Positions 31,968 through 43,717 of a stretch of DNA of 64,000 bases are shown in pieces. Source of the DNA: Agriotes lineatus (Eukaryota > Arthropoda > Insecta > Coleoptera > Elateridae); contig CALNHX010005192.1 of assembly GCA_940337035.1 (NCBI GenBank), positions 1 through 64,000 of the forward strand, in the 5' to 3' direction. The first letter of the stretch is position 1; each line of letters opens with the position of its first letter. The notes under the pieces are model-generated. The model had not been told where the DNA came from, made no database searches, and saw only the letters and a list, made by a program, of their open reading frames with translations. Position numbers and translations under genes: made by a program.

Positions 31968-33005
31968 TAGATATGGAGCGCTCAAAGAATATTCTGTGTA
32001 GAATATGTTTTAATAACCTGCTTCAATTATTCAAACACAGCGTCAGTTCCGGCAAGAATTTAATGTTGCAGTGACTCCATCTCGCAAGACAATTAGAAGA
32101 TGGGTCACGGACTATCGCCATAAGGGATCAAGATTTTAAACCTTTGGAGAAGGTAAAGCGAGCAAGAACAGACGGAATATCTTACAAGTTAGAAATTCAA
32201 TTGAGGAAAATTCGAATGTATCCTTGCGTCGCTTATCCAACAAGGAATTTCACACGAGTCCATAAGAACAATATTAAGAAAGATCTACAGTTTCGTCCCT
32301 ATAAGTGGCAAATAGCCCAAAAATTTCTTCCGATTGAACGAAACATACGCTTAGAATTCTGTTGCTGGATTTTGGAAGGAGGGCCTGATTTGATCAACAA
32401 CATTATTATGACCGACGAATCACATTTTCAACTTCATGGGGAGAGAAATAAACAGAATTGGGCGTTATTGGTCTGCTGAAAATCCGCACGTTATATTCGA
32501 ACAAGGGCTACATTCCCAAAAAGTAACTGTCTGGTGCAGCATCTGCTAAGCTGGAATCTTGGGTACATATTTTTTCGAAGATCAAATGGGAATTCCAGTG
32601 ATCGTTAACAGTAAACGATATGTGGCAATGTTGCAAACGTTTTTAGTGGATGCCATCAATCAACTCCAGTTACCACTAGATGTTACATGGATTCAACAAG
32701 ATGGTGCAAGGACTCATGTGTCAAATTATCTATGGGAATTTTGGGAGAGATGTTTCCGGGTCGTATATCTCAGCGTGGAGATCAATCGCGTGGCCTGCGT
32801 GCTCTCCCGATTTGTCGGCTCCAGATTACTTTTTGTGGGGCTATATTAAATCAAAAGTGTACCAGAACCGACCTGAAACTGTGGAAGACCTAAAAAATAA
32901 CATACGACAAGTTATTGCTGCGATTCCGGCCGAAATGTGTTAGCGTGTAATGGGTTCATTATTGCATCGCACGCTGATATGTCGATGTCATTTTTTAAGT
33001 TTTAA
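31968..33005 (+). pseudogene. Tc1/mariner-superfamily transposase relic 1
   Basis: Pieces in order: an HTH region (RQEFNVAVTPSRKTIRRWV, about 32045-32110), MTDESHFQLHG (first catalytic Asp, about 32410), ENPHVIFEQGLHSQKVTVW, GTYFFEDQMGIPVIVNSKRY, WIQQDGARTH (second Asp, about 32695), and WPACSPDLSAPDYFLWGY (third acidic position). The last two blocks are about 40 residues apart, wider than in classic mariner. C-terminal similarity (RVMGSLLHRT) runs past a stop near 32941. Several frameshifts and stops show it is dead. Terminal repeats are not clearly resolved. Confidence 0.8.
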
Positions 33006-33664
33006 AGTTCAAAATAAATACGAATAAACTTGAATGCTCATTGTTTAATTTCCAACAACAAAAATGCGAAGGTTTCCAGTAAGAAAAGTGTTACTAAACC
33101 AGTCTCTTATTACCATTTTCATTATAGATATTTTGCTAAAGGATATCATAATGCCACTTGCAATTAAAAAAAGAGGAGCAGATCTAACTGTAATCGAATT
33201 AAGAAAAAGAAAAAGAAGAATTGAACATTATTTTAAATATGATCTTTTTGTTCTGAATGTAGAATATATGTTTATTAAATACAGGGTGTTTTATAACGTA
33301 CGGAGGAGACCAAAAGAATAGCTAGAGGAGACAAAATAAAGTTATTTTCTTAAAAACTTCTGAACCAAAACCTAATGACAAAATAACAGCAGTTTAAAGT
33401 TCTTGTAAATTAATGCCCACTTATTGAATACCGTTGGTATTAATGAGAAAAAATTAGAAAGAATAGCATTGCCTTTTCGTGTTCGTAGAAACATGTTTCT
33501 TACAATACCTGATTAATTTGCTGTTAGTTGCGGTAGTTTGAATTTTAAATTATATAGAAAACACCTTAAAAATAAGATACCTTTTTAAATAAAGAAAAGG
33601 TTATTTTGTAAATTACAATTTTATTATTAAATAAGCTACCAACAATTCTCCATAGACAAAAACA

Positions 33665-34590
33665 TCACACTAGTGTTCCAAATGCTGAACCTGCATTTCA
33701 ACGCATATTAGTGCTCGACGAATTCAGTTTTCCGTTACTCTTGGAAATTGTTGACGTAACTGCTCTGTTGCAGCGTTGATGTGACGGCGCAATTTGTCGA
33801 TTGTATCAACTTCGGTGGCATATACCAATTCTTTCATACAACCCCATAAGAAAGTCCATTGGGTTGAGATCTGAACTGCGTGGGGGCCATAAAATGATTC
33901 CACCCCGACCGCTCCACCTTTGCGGAAAGATGATGTCGAGGTAATCTCGTATAGCATGACTAAAATGTGGGGCAACCGTCATGCATAAATCACATGGTAC
34001 AGCGCTCATCCAAAGAAATATCTTCGAGGAGCTCTGGCGGAACTTCTTGTAAAAACTTCAAATAAGAATAGCCATTAAAGCGTGCTGGTAATGTGTAAGG
34101 CCCTATTAAGGTGTTGTTCAAAATATCAGCCCCCAGATTCAAACTAAAACGCTGCTGAAAGCTAATCTGGCGAATCGCATGCAAATTTTAATCAGCCCAT
34201 ATGTGAGAATTGTGGAAGTTGAGAACACCATTCCTAGTAAAACAGCATTCATCCGTCACCAGCACGTGTATTGGAAATTCAGCTTCCTTATTAGTGCGAT
34301 TTAGCAGCTATTCGCAAAACTGCTGTCACAGCGGATAATCCGTAAGAGTCAGTCCTTGCACCTTTTACAGATGATAGAATTACAAACCATTGCTGCTCAG
34401 TGTGCGCCAGACAAAGGATGGAGAAACTCCATCTTAGTGGGAAATTTGGCGGATACTTGTAGTTGGAAAAGCATTTTCGGAAGGCGTTTGACGATCTGGA
34501 CATCTTTCCGAATACATACGTCTTGCACGTGCAGCGTTTTCTTCAGCAGCTCCATACATAATAATCATATCTAACATGTGAGCAAACGAA
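33665..34590 (-). pseudogene. Tc1/mariner-superfamily transposase relic 2
   Basis: Minus-strand peptides in order: AARARRMYSERCPDRQTPSE (about 34540), VTDECCFTRNGVLNFHNSH (first Asp), LPARFNGYSYLKFLQEVPPE, FMHDGCPTF (second Asp, about 33985), WPPRSSDLNPMDFLMG (third acidic block), and KELVYATEVDTIDKLRRHI with a C-terminal HLEH near 33675. Multiple frameshifts and stops. It belongs to a family distinct from relic 1 just upstream and lies in the opposite orientation. Confidence 0.8.
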
Positions 34591-34849
34591 AGTAAAATCA
34601 AGCTTGGCTTTGAAAATTGAAAGACATGTCGATTATTAATTCACATTATGGTAATGTTCTAGAATGAAATACGTATACATAACCTAAACTAATGCATAAC
34701 TGTCACCGACTGTCGTGTACATTTTATTTGAAAATTAACATCAAAATCAACACTTGAACAATGTTACATCTGCTACATCAATGATTTTGATTATAACAAC
34801 TTTTTGTTCTTGATTAAACATGTGTAATTTAAAATTTGATCATTTAAAC

Positions 34850-35115
34850 AACTTGACACTTGTTCAGTAATCGCACCGACTTTCGAAGTATATCGAATTC
34901 CTCCTTTATTTTCATCAATCTGTCCCTGTCTACTGGATCATGTAACTTCTTAAATTCTATAAATAGTACGGCCGCTGACATTTTATACTCAAAGCAGGTT
35001 GTTAGTACTTGACATAAAAGTTTGATAAGTTGTTCCTCTTTCCTTCCTGAATCCTGCTTGGAATTCTTCTATCAGCGGCTCTACTATTGCTTATAACCTT
35101 ACTCTAATTAAGGTC
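34850..35115 (-). pseudogene. LINE reverse transcriptase scrap
   Basis: Minus-strand peptides IVEPLIEEFQAGFRKGR, then in another frame CFEYKMSAAVLFIEFKKL and LMKIKEEFDI, correspond to the RT region around FxxGR...FIDFxxAYD. The catalytic D of FIDF is E here, and the piece ends before YADD. A dead fragment of an RTE/Jockey-like element. Confidence 0.6.
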
Positions 35116-35404
35116 GCTATCACATTTAAAGTAAAAACATCAGAATAGAGCACATGACTTAATTTTTTCTAAGACAAGCTTGATTTTGTTGTCATTTGCT
35201 CATGTTACATATTCTTCGTTACTGTAGTTAGCCATTTAAGTCGAATTAAACACTTAATAGCTGATGTATCTTGATATTGACGTTTAAATAAATTAACACT
35301 CAAACAAATTTCTCCTGCTACTTGTTTTTTTAGTTATTATTAAATAGTCAGCGGTTCTCCATCCCCCCTCCTTAGTCCATTGCATCTCGTCAGATGAGTG
35401 GTGA

Positions 35405-35690
35405 TGCATAATCCGATGTATAATTATTGTTTTGTTGCTTTTCTAACCGCATTACGCCATCTTTCCCTGTTCTCTGTTGTTCTGACAGTTCCCTCAAAGT
35501 TGGTTCCCAATAGCTTGGTAGCGTCTATCCATCTCTGTGGCGATCTACCTCTTCTTCTTTTGCCTTCTACTTTGCCCTGTACTACAAGTTTTTCCATACT
35601 GTTGTCATTCCGTGTTATATGCCCCACACGAATTTCAGTATGCGATTTAGTATACTACTACTTAATCTTTGGGGTGGTTGTATTTCTTGT
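35405..35690 (-). pseudogene. LINE C-terminal scrap
   Basis: The minus-strand frame 35424-35627 reads GHITRNDNSMEKLVVQGKVE followed by GKRRRGRSPQRWIDATKLLG, the typical extreme C-terminus of many insect LINE polyproteins (GHxxR...GKR.RGRP..RW.D). Similarity continues upstream after a frameshift (ILNRILKFV). It lies on the 5' side (minus sense) of the RT scrap at 34850-35115, so the two cannot be one collinear element. Confidence 0.7.
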
Positions 35691-36143
35691 AATATGTTGT
35701 AATCATTGCAGCTGACCGATAGGTGCTTATTATGCCTTTTAATTTGTAGGGACCACTTTGGATTCACTTTGTGTTATTTGAAAATAACAATTTCGAGACA
35801 AGATTGCGAAAGGGGGGGGAGGTGTTGTGGAGAAAAGGCAATTCTTCCTTAATTTTTTCAAGTTCGCCTTCGCCTCATTCTTTAAACTTTCCCAGGGGTG
35901 CAAAGAAGTGGCACTTTAACCACTCGTATAAATAACTATTTCATCGCCGCAAAATTATGCACTAGTTGCCAGTATACAAAGCAGCATATGAGCATTACAA
36001 GACAAGAAAGCGATACAGAATGGATAATTTACAAAATATTCACTAGAAGAATGTGGTAAACTTGTGGCGTTTTTAAAGTGTACTAGTACCATACTCCATA
36101 CTGCATTTTTTGAGTCAAACGGGCATGGAATTTTGCAATTAGG

Positions 36144-36383
36144 TACAGCCGGGGAATTAAAAATCCGGGCACTTAAAATGATTCAAGGTAGGTATATCTT
36201 ACTTTACTTATCACGTTACCTGGTGAAATTCGTCAAAGTCAAAATAATTACTCGTATATGACAGCATGCCTCATTGTTTAACTGTCAATTGCTAACCTAG
36301 AAACGCAAAGCCGAATTTAAATTACCCAAAAATTGAAAAAATTGTCTACAAGACTCGCCCGGATTTTTAAATCCGCGACTGTA
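36144..36383. mobile_element. MITE with TACAGYCG...AAAAATCCGGGC inverted ends
   Basis: TACAGCCGGGGAATTAAAAA then TCCGGGC at 36144 and its inverse (TACAGTCGCGGATTTAAAAA then TCCGGGC) ending at 36383, with about 23 of 27 bases matching. The 185-bp core is AT-rich and non-coding. The TA at each tip fits a TA-targeting parent. Confidence 0.7.
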
Positions 36384-36892
36384 CATTTTATTTATGTATT
36401 TTACGCTGTTTAAATGTTATAAAATTTTGGCCGTTTAGTTCAATTCCTCACTCAAAAACGTCATTTTCTGGACGCATGTTACACTTGCACGGCAGTATAA
36501 CCCTATGCTAGTACATCGTTTAAAACAAGTAAATAGAAATGAGTAAATTATTACATGCACCAATATCGTCTAATGAAGCTATTTTAAATTATATTTTTAT
36601 CGTAGGTATTGTAATCTGTAATATACTTACCGCCAATATAGTTTTACCGTCTTACACAATAAATATTAGCTTCACTATTACAACCTACATATCACATCTA
36701 CACACACGCACCAATGCACTTTGTTCGAACACGCGTCGTACAAAGCAAAAGTTGCTGTTATTCGACTCGTCAGAGGAAATAATAAATTACGCTTATGTTG
36801 TTCCGAGAATACCCTATTTCGATCTGCTTAATATGTAACTTAATAAGAGCTTATCGTTCCTTGTGTTCTGGAGATTTGGCACCCAATCGAAG

Positions 36893-37200
36893 TCAGTAAT
36901 TGACTAATTGAATTACCATAAAGTAATTCAAATACCACGAGTAATTTCAATTACCACAGGTAATTCAAGTACTTGTATAGTAATTTAAATACTTTAGAGT
37001 AATTTCATTACACAAAAGCAATTGAGTAATTGAATGTAGTAATTAATTACCTTCAAACAGGTAACTGCCCAGTACTTTTTAACAAAAATGGCAATTCCCA
37101 CTTACAATTATCGTATTTTGAAAAGTAATTCAATTCCAAGGCAAATAAACAAAAAATAATTTAATTAGTAATTTAATTACAAAGTAATTAATTACTGCTC
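36893..37200. repeat. Low-complexity TAATT/AATTAC satellite-like tract
   Basis: Dense direct and inverted copies of GTAATTCAATTAC-like words spaced 10-25 bp apart. Similar tracts form the subterminal parts of some hAT-like MITEs. The right margin (CAGCGCTG inverse at about 37198) could be such an end, but no left partner was found. Confidence 0.55.
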
Positions 37201-39030
37201 AGCGCTGCTTGGAAACTGTCATTTTCAGGTACAAACAAACAAATAAAATTCTATTTGGCAATTGTTTTGCAATTATATTGTTGTGGGAGAACACAGTTGT
37301 GCATATCTGAACAGCAGTCAAATAGACTCATTATAGAAAATCAGCAATTGTTTAAAACAATCAGTAATGTTACATTTTATTGGTTTAATAAAAATTGTGA
37401 AATTTATGATACAATGAGTTCCGATTATAAACTGGAAACAATTAAAAACTATAATTATAATAGCTAACTTACAGTTAATTAATCACAAAATAAACTATTC
37501 CAACATTTTGCTCGCAAAATTTCAATTTCTTTGCACCTTGACATAAATCCGAAAATGTCAACGTTTTTTCACTTACATCTGACATAGCCGTAAAATTCTA
37601 ATATATAAAATCATTCTAATATACACATTAAATGATAATAATATAGAATACAGTCAATTTCCAACCTTTAATCATATGTACCTACTCAAATTATAAGAAA
37701 TACAATTTTCTAACTGATTTGACTAATGGAAACACATTTATTTTACAAATATTGTCCTAAAATCGCTTTATAGGCTTACAATAAAATGAGATTTTACTTA
37801 TACGCCTCAAATTACCCATATATGCACCGTTTTTCTTACTTTCATCGAAATTATAAGAAACATTTTAATAATATTTGATTTCAGGTGCTGCGCTGTTATG
37901 CTAACACAAATATTTCATATTAGAGGACATATTTACCAAGAGCTAAATTATGGAATATCAAACATGAACCATGGATTACATGTAATAACAATTTCAGCTC
38001 ATCTTGATGCAGACACGTGAAACTAAACTTTCATATTTTAAGGTATTTCTAATGCAAAATCTAACCAAAGTTAACATATTATAACTAACTTATACTATGA
38101 GAATTATTAACAGTATTAATAAATACGGTATTTTTCATTGAATGTTTAAATCTCATAACCTCACTTTTGTGGTTGTTTTTCCTTTGAAATCGTAGTTGAG
38201 CATACGAGTTGCAAAGGCGTTTACAACCCACTTTAATTTTAGTTACTTTGAGTATAAAATTACTTTGCCAAACCATTCAGAAGTGTTCAAAAAGAGCCAC
38301 TTTGATGAAGTGTCCGTAACAAACAATGACCTTAACTCTAAAATATGTGTTTGTGTTGTGCTCCAAAATTATCAACAAGTGTAGCAAGATTTTCGTCTGC
38401 ACACAGGTCTCGTAACTAAATTTCATAAAAAACTATATATCTTCAGAAGGTTAAGTTCATGTCAGAGTCGATTTGGCATGATAAAAACTTTGCAGGCTTG
38501 ATCCATAGCACTGAAAGGGTGTCTATAGCCTCTGGCAGATCTTGAAGTGACCCAAATGACACACTACAAAGACAAACAAACAGTAGAGCAAGTTCTTTTA
38601 AAATTGCCTAAATGTAGAAACTAACCTGCTAATTATACCTAGCAAGTTTATTATTTTTCTAAATTTGCATTCCTATCTTGTACAAACATTACTGAAAATC
38701 TACAAGCACCTCCTGGTGAAAATTTCAACTTCAGATTGGATGGACAAAAGGCCCACACTAAACCATGCTGACAAGACACCATCACCGATCAAAGCAAAAA
38801 TTGGACCGCATGGGCATTTGGATGTGCTGAACCTAAACAAGCTTAAATCTATAGTTTTTTGTGCAATTTTAACCTAAATTTTGTAAATAGCTGATCCTCT
38901 TTTGTTTTGTTCATTTACCATTGGTACATCCATTAGTTTTAACTGTTGGTTAGCAGAAAAGTTGTTATTAACAAACATTTACAGAGGCTCACGCAAGAAA
39001 CTATAAATATGAGAGCTCTGGAAAACACGT
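37201..39030. other. AT-rich interval without recognised features
   Basis: Only ORFs of 70 codons or fewer. No terminal repeats, tandem arrays or protein motifs recognised. Confidence 0.4.
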
Positions 39031-39032
39031 GA

Positions 39033-39235
39033 TTAATTTTTCTTGTGATATAGTCAGTTATAATATCACAAGAGCATCGAAAATAATCGATTATTTTTCG
39101 AGTAGCGAGACTTAATCTGCGAAAAACCACGAGAGCGCAGCTCGAGTGGTATTTTAAGGATTACGTCGAGTTACGAGTGAAAAATAATCATTATTTTCGA
39201 TTGCTCGATGGTATTCGTTACGATTATATAATGAA
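39033..39235. repeat. Hairpin element with CGAGAGCGCAGCTCGAG centre
   Basis: CATCGAAAATAATCGATTAT...TCGAGTAGCGAG on the left pairs with CGAGTTACGAGTGAAAAATA...TTTTCGATTGCTCGATG on the right. The centre is CCACGAGAGCGCAGCTCGAG. Non-coding. Confidence 0.65.
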
Positions 39236-39951
39236 TAGACCGATAATAATAAATTATTTTATTTCTTAGGTTGGCACTGTTTGTGTTAGTATCACTGTTT
39301 ATGTTGGTGGCACTGTAAGTCTATATCAAATTCGACGTTATTATATAATTTGCAATGGACAGTTATTACATCATGGCTCTAGATTATTATTATCCATTAT
39401 TTTTGCTTTGTTGGACCCACCGAAACACCGAAGTGATTATACCACGTCGTCAAGGGTATATCCATTTATCTATACCTTGTAACTAAGTAAAATTCTCAAT
39501 TACTATTGGCCAAATTTATAATGAGTTGTATAATCAAAATTATACCCATTCGGAGTCACGTGACTTTTCTCTGTCACTGTTCATCTTTAGTAAAATAGAT
39601 GAGATGGAGGAAATTCGAAAAAAGGCATGTCGATTAAAAACATTAATTTTAACATTTGACGTTTCTAATCTGTCAGATTATATTTTTTTTGTAAGTTCTT
39701 AAAATAAGGGTTATAAAACCTAACTTAGTTGAGCAGAAAACTGAAAATAAAAGGAAACCATTGAACATGTGGTATAACAAGCAGTTACAACAATTAATTT
39801 TGATGAAGAGTACGACAATATTAAGAATGGTAAACCAACAGTTTCAACCTCCAACATTGTTCGCCGTACTTCTCTCGGAGAGCACTTACTTACTTACTTA
39901 ATCCGGAACCCTTGTACCTTGTGGTGTCGGGCTTGATTTGTAAAATTTTCT

Positions 39952-42867
39952 TCATTGGGTCATATCTTGGGTTAGTACCTTCGCCTGTTGCCAGTCTACT
40001 CCCCTCTTCGATATTGCTTTTCTTACGTCTTCTTGCCACGTCTGTCTTGGTCTTCCTCGAGCTCTATTTCTTCCTTCCTTCGTTTCCCATATTTTCTTTG
40101 GAAGTCTACCTTCTTGCATTCTTCCTAGGTGGCCATACCAATGCAGCTGGCTTTCTTCTATTTTTGTTTGTAATGGTTTTACTTTGAGTTGTTCTCGAAG
40201 CACTTCATTTCTCTGTCTATCCAATTTTGTCACTCCTGATATTTTTCTTATGTATCTCATTTCAGTTGCTTGAACTCTGGATCGCAGTTTCGGTGTTAAT
40301 GTCCATGATAAACAGCTATACGTTAAAGTAGGGGTATATATGGCATTGAACACTTTAGTTTTAGTACCCCAAGAAACCTCTTTCACAGCCAGAAAATATT
40401 TACGCAGTGCAAAATATAATTTTTCGGTCGCGCTAATTCTGGCATTCACCTCTGCCTCCATATTTCCATTTTCCTCGAAGGTTGCACCTAAATATTTGAA
40501 TGTATTTATTTACTTGCTGGATTAACTCTGCGTCAACGCTGACGTTGCATGAAAATTTTTCTCTTGAAAACACCATTACCTTGATTTTGGTAATATTCAT
40601 GTGCATACCCATTTCTAGCAGAGCCGCTTTCCATACAGTCAGGTTTTCTGGTAGTGCTTTTTCAGAGTTGCCAAACAATAGAAGGTCGTCAGCATACGCT
40701 AAGTGTCGTATACATAGAGGTTGCATATTTTTATAACCCACTTGATATTGCCGTATCTGAGATTTGCATCGTTTCATAACTTCATCCATAACCACTGTGA
40801 AAAGTATGGGACTTAATATTCCACCTTGTCTCACCCCGTTTTAAGTTATAAACCGTGAGGATTGTGTGTTTGCTGTTCTTACGTAATTTATGGTATTCTC
40901 GTAGAGGCTTTTTATAGCGGTAAGTAATTCGACAGGTACTTTCCTTTTCTGCAGCGTATCCCATATTACCTCTCTTAAGATCCTGTCAAATGCCTTCTCT
41001 AGATCAATGAAGCAAACAAAGACGGGTTTATTCGTTTTCAGCGCTTTTTCAACAATCTGTCGTAGTATAAAGATGTTATCCTGTGCACCTCGACCAGACC
41101 GAAATCCACTCTGTTCTTCTTCGAAACTGGTTTCTAATAAGCACCGTAATCTGGCTTCTAACACCCTTTCATAAGTTTTGCCAGGTACGCTCAACAAGGA
41201 GATTCCTCTGTAGTTTTCACACGCTTTATTGTCGCCCTTCTTAAAAAGTGGGAGTAGTACAGCTATCTTCCAGCCTTCTGGTATCTGCTTTTCCCTCCAT
41301 GCTATGTTCGGAATTTTCACGAGAGCTTTTATTCCTTCCCTCCCCATGTACTTCAGCATTTCCGCTGTTATACCGTCATGTCCTGCTGCACTACCTATTT
41401 TCATTTTGTTTATCGCTGCTGTTACTTCCTCTTGGGTTATTTCTTGTACGCCTCCTCCAGTGTTAGTTGATGCATTTACTGTTACTTCTGGGTCTTTGTT
41501 CGCTTCATCTACACCCTCTAAAAGTTCCATAAAATATTCTCTCCACCTTTCCGTGATTTGCTCTTCATTGGTAAGCAGAATATTATTGGAATTCTTTATC
41601 TGTCTTGTTGTGAGATCTTTTTCTTTTCTTAGGTTTCGAAGTACTTTAAAGAACAATTTCTGGTTACGTTTACTGTTTTCTTCTATTTTTTCCCCAAATT
41701 CTTGCCAGGATTTTTGTTTTACTTTTACAACTGCTTCTTTTGCCATCCTCCTTTGAACTTTATACGCCTCATAGTCTGTTGTTGATTTTGTACCTAGATA
41801 TTTTTTCCAACATTGTTTTTTGGTAGCAATAGCCTGCTTAACATCCGCATTTCACCATGCCGTTTGCCTTTTACTCTTTGAGATTCTACTCTTTCCACAC
41901 ACCGTCACAGCTGCGCTAATCAGGCTATTTTTAAATGAGTCCCAGGCATTCTCTAGGTTCAGGTCCGGATTCGCAGTAAATGTTTCTTTTATGTTCCACT
42001 CCACTTCTTTATAGAAATCTTTCTGTACTTCCTTGTCTCTTAGCTTGTGATATCTGATCTTTTCGGTCACTTTTAAGTTATTTGTTCTACCCACACTTTC
42101 TTCCTTCGCCTTACTTATCCTGGTTTTTGCTACTAATAGATAATGATCAAAATTCAGTTCCGCACTCCTTCTTACTCTTACATCCTTTATATATTTCATT
42201 AGCGGTCTTTCAACTATCACATAATCTATTATGGATTTTTCATTCTTGCTTATTTAACCCTGGTGAATTTGTGTTGAAAGAAAGTGTTGCTAACTGCTAA
42301 ATTGTTTTCTATGCAGAAATGCAGTAGCCTTTTCCCATTATTATTTAACTTATCCTCGCCGTGTACTCCAATAACTTCTCCAAACCTTTGAGGTTCTCTG
42401 CCGATTCTAGCATTCAAATCTCCCAGTATCATTATATTCCCTGCTACTGCATGTAGCGTTTCTTGAAGCTGGTCGTAATAGGCATTTTTTGACTCTGCGG
42501 GGTCATCCTCATTAGGGGCGTATGTTATAATTAAGCACCAATTCTCTACGGTAATTCTTACATTTATCGTCATAATTCTTTCCGACACATATTTCCAGCC
42601 TGTTATATTTCTTGCTATATCCTTCTTTATTAGACATCCGACTCCCGCTTTGGCCCGTTCATTTATCTGAATTCCGCTGTATATGAGTGTATCTCCTTTG
42701 TTTGTATATAGCATGCCTTGGCCTTTTTTCTTGGTCTCCGTCAGAGCCAATATATCTAAATTTGCTTTGTTAAATTCCTGACTCAATTCCTGTATTTTAT
42801 CTGTTAGGCTTCTTACGTTCCACGTTCCCACTTTCCAACCATTATTATCTAATTTCCTTATTTCCAT
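39952..42867 (-). pseudogene. LINE ORF2: AP-endonuclease plus reverse transcriptase, mutated
   Basis: N-terminal apurinic-type endonuclease: VGTWNVRSLTDK, LDILALTETKKKGQG, MILGDLNARIG (metal-binding GDLNA). RT: CENYRGISLLSVPGKTYERV, EQSGFRSGRGAQDN, VCFIDLEKAFDR, VRQGGILSPILFTVVMDEV and catalytic HLAYADDLLLFG. The C-terminal tail has WYGHLGRMQEGRLPKKIW and a GRPRQTW..DV motif. Lesions: frameshift near 42250, TGG-to-TGA-type stop at 41852-41854, in-frame stop at 40841-40843, frameshift near 40450-40480. APE-type LINE, two-ORF organisation; I would not fix the clade. Confidence 0.85.
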
Positions 42868-42926
42868 ATTCTCATTTCCATTTACTTACCAGTCCATCAT
42901 CAAACATTCCTTATTACCATTCGTGC

Positions 42927-43717
42927 CTAATCGTTTTTTGCTGTAGTGGTGAGATTTTTCAGTTCCACCATTTTGCCCACTTTTTCATCCCATTTTAACA
43001 TTTCGCCTTCAATTATAAATTTTTGGAAGCCTATTTTTACTTTCTTGCCTTTTTGTCTTTCTACTTTGGCCATTTCTCGGACTTGGTTTTGTATTCCTCT
43101 TTCCTTGAATGTCATGTCTCCTTCGATAAAGATTTCTTGTCCTTTCAAGTTTGATTTATTCCGCATCACTTTATTTTTAGACCCCCACGACTCCATTTCT
43201 ACTACGCACCGATTTGGTCCGATTTTGCGAGCTGCTTTTATGTTCACGTTTACTTGAAGCTCGTCCTTAAGGAAACTCATTACTTTGCCAATTACTGAGT
43301 CATTGTCTAGTTGTAAGCCTGATATTATATTATTGCGAATTTTTGCTTTTTCCAAAATTTCTAACCTGCTTTCTGTTATTGAAATTTTTTCCATTAGTTC
43401 GTCCCTCTCTTTTATCCGTTCCACTTCACTTGGCGTAATTCTTCCCGTAGGGATCGGATCTCCTCGTTGTTTTGTTTAAGTTCACTTTTTATTTCTGTTA
43501 TATCGCTTCTAAGTTCTTTCATGAAGCTAGCTAGCATATTCTTAACTTCATTCATTTCAGCGTCTTTATTCATTACACTTTTAGCCTTTACCGGCGATCC
43601 TTCCGTTCGCCTGCTTTTACTAAATATTTTTTGTTGCGTTTCAGGTGATACTACTTCGTCCCACAACATTTTTTGCGAACTATTGGCATTGGTTTTGTCT
43701 TTGTTATGATCGTCCAT
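42927..43717 (-). pseudogene. LINE ORF1 (coiled-coil nucleic-acid-binding type), one frameshift
   Basis: Starts at the ATG at 43717. Residues 45-100 are heptad-like (MNEVKNMLASFMKELRSDIT, IKSELKQNNEEIRSLREEL), predicting a coiled coil. A frameshift at about 43415-43424 separates it from the remainder (ERIKERDELMEKISITESRL; IRNNIISGLQLDNDS), which looks like an RRM-like nucleic-acid-binding domain ending in a basic C-terminal part. Such ORF1 proteins form the RNP with LINE RNA. It ends with a stop at 42927, 60 nt before the ORF2 start. Clade uncertain. Confidence 0.75.

Noticed and set aside
34850..35690. One continuous minus-strand LINE joining the RT scrap and the C-terminal scrap
   Set aside because: The C-terminal piece lies upstream of the RT piece in minus-strand order, so they cannot be one collinear copy.
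36893..37200. CRISPR-like or regulatory direct repeats
   Set aside because: Word spacing is irregular and sequence is low-complexity AATTAC; eukaryotic context.
41229..41756. 175-residue plus-strand ORF over the LINE RT
   Set aside because: Antisense shadow of the minus-strand reverse transcriptase.
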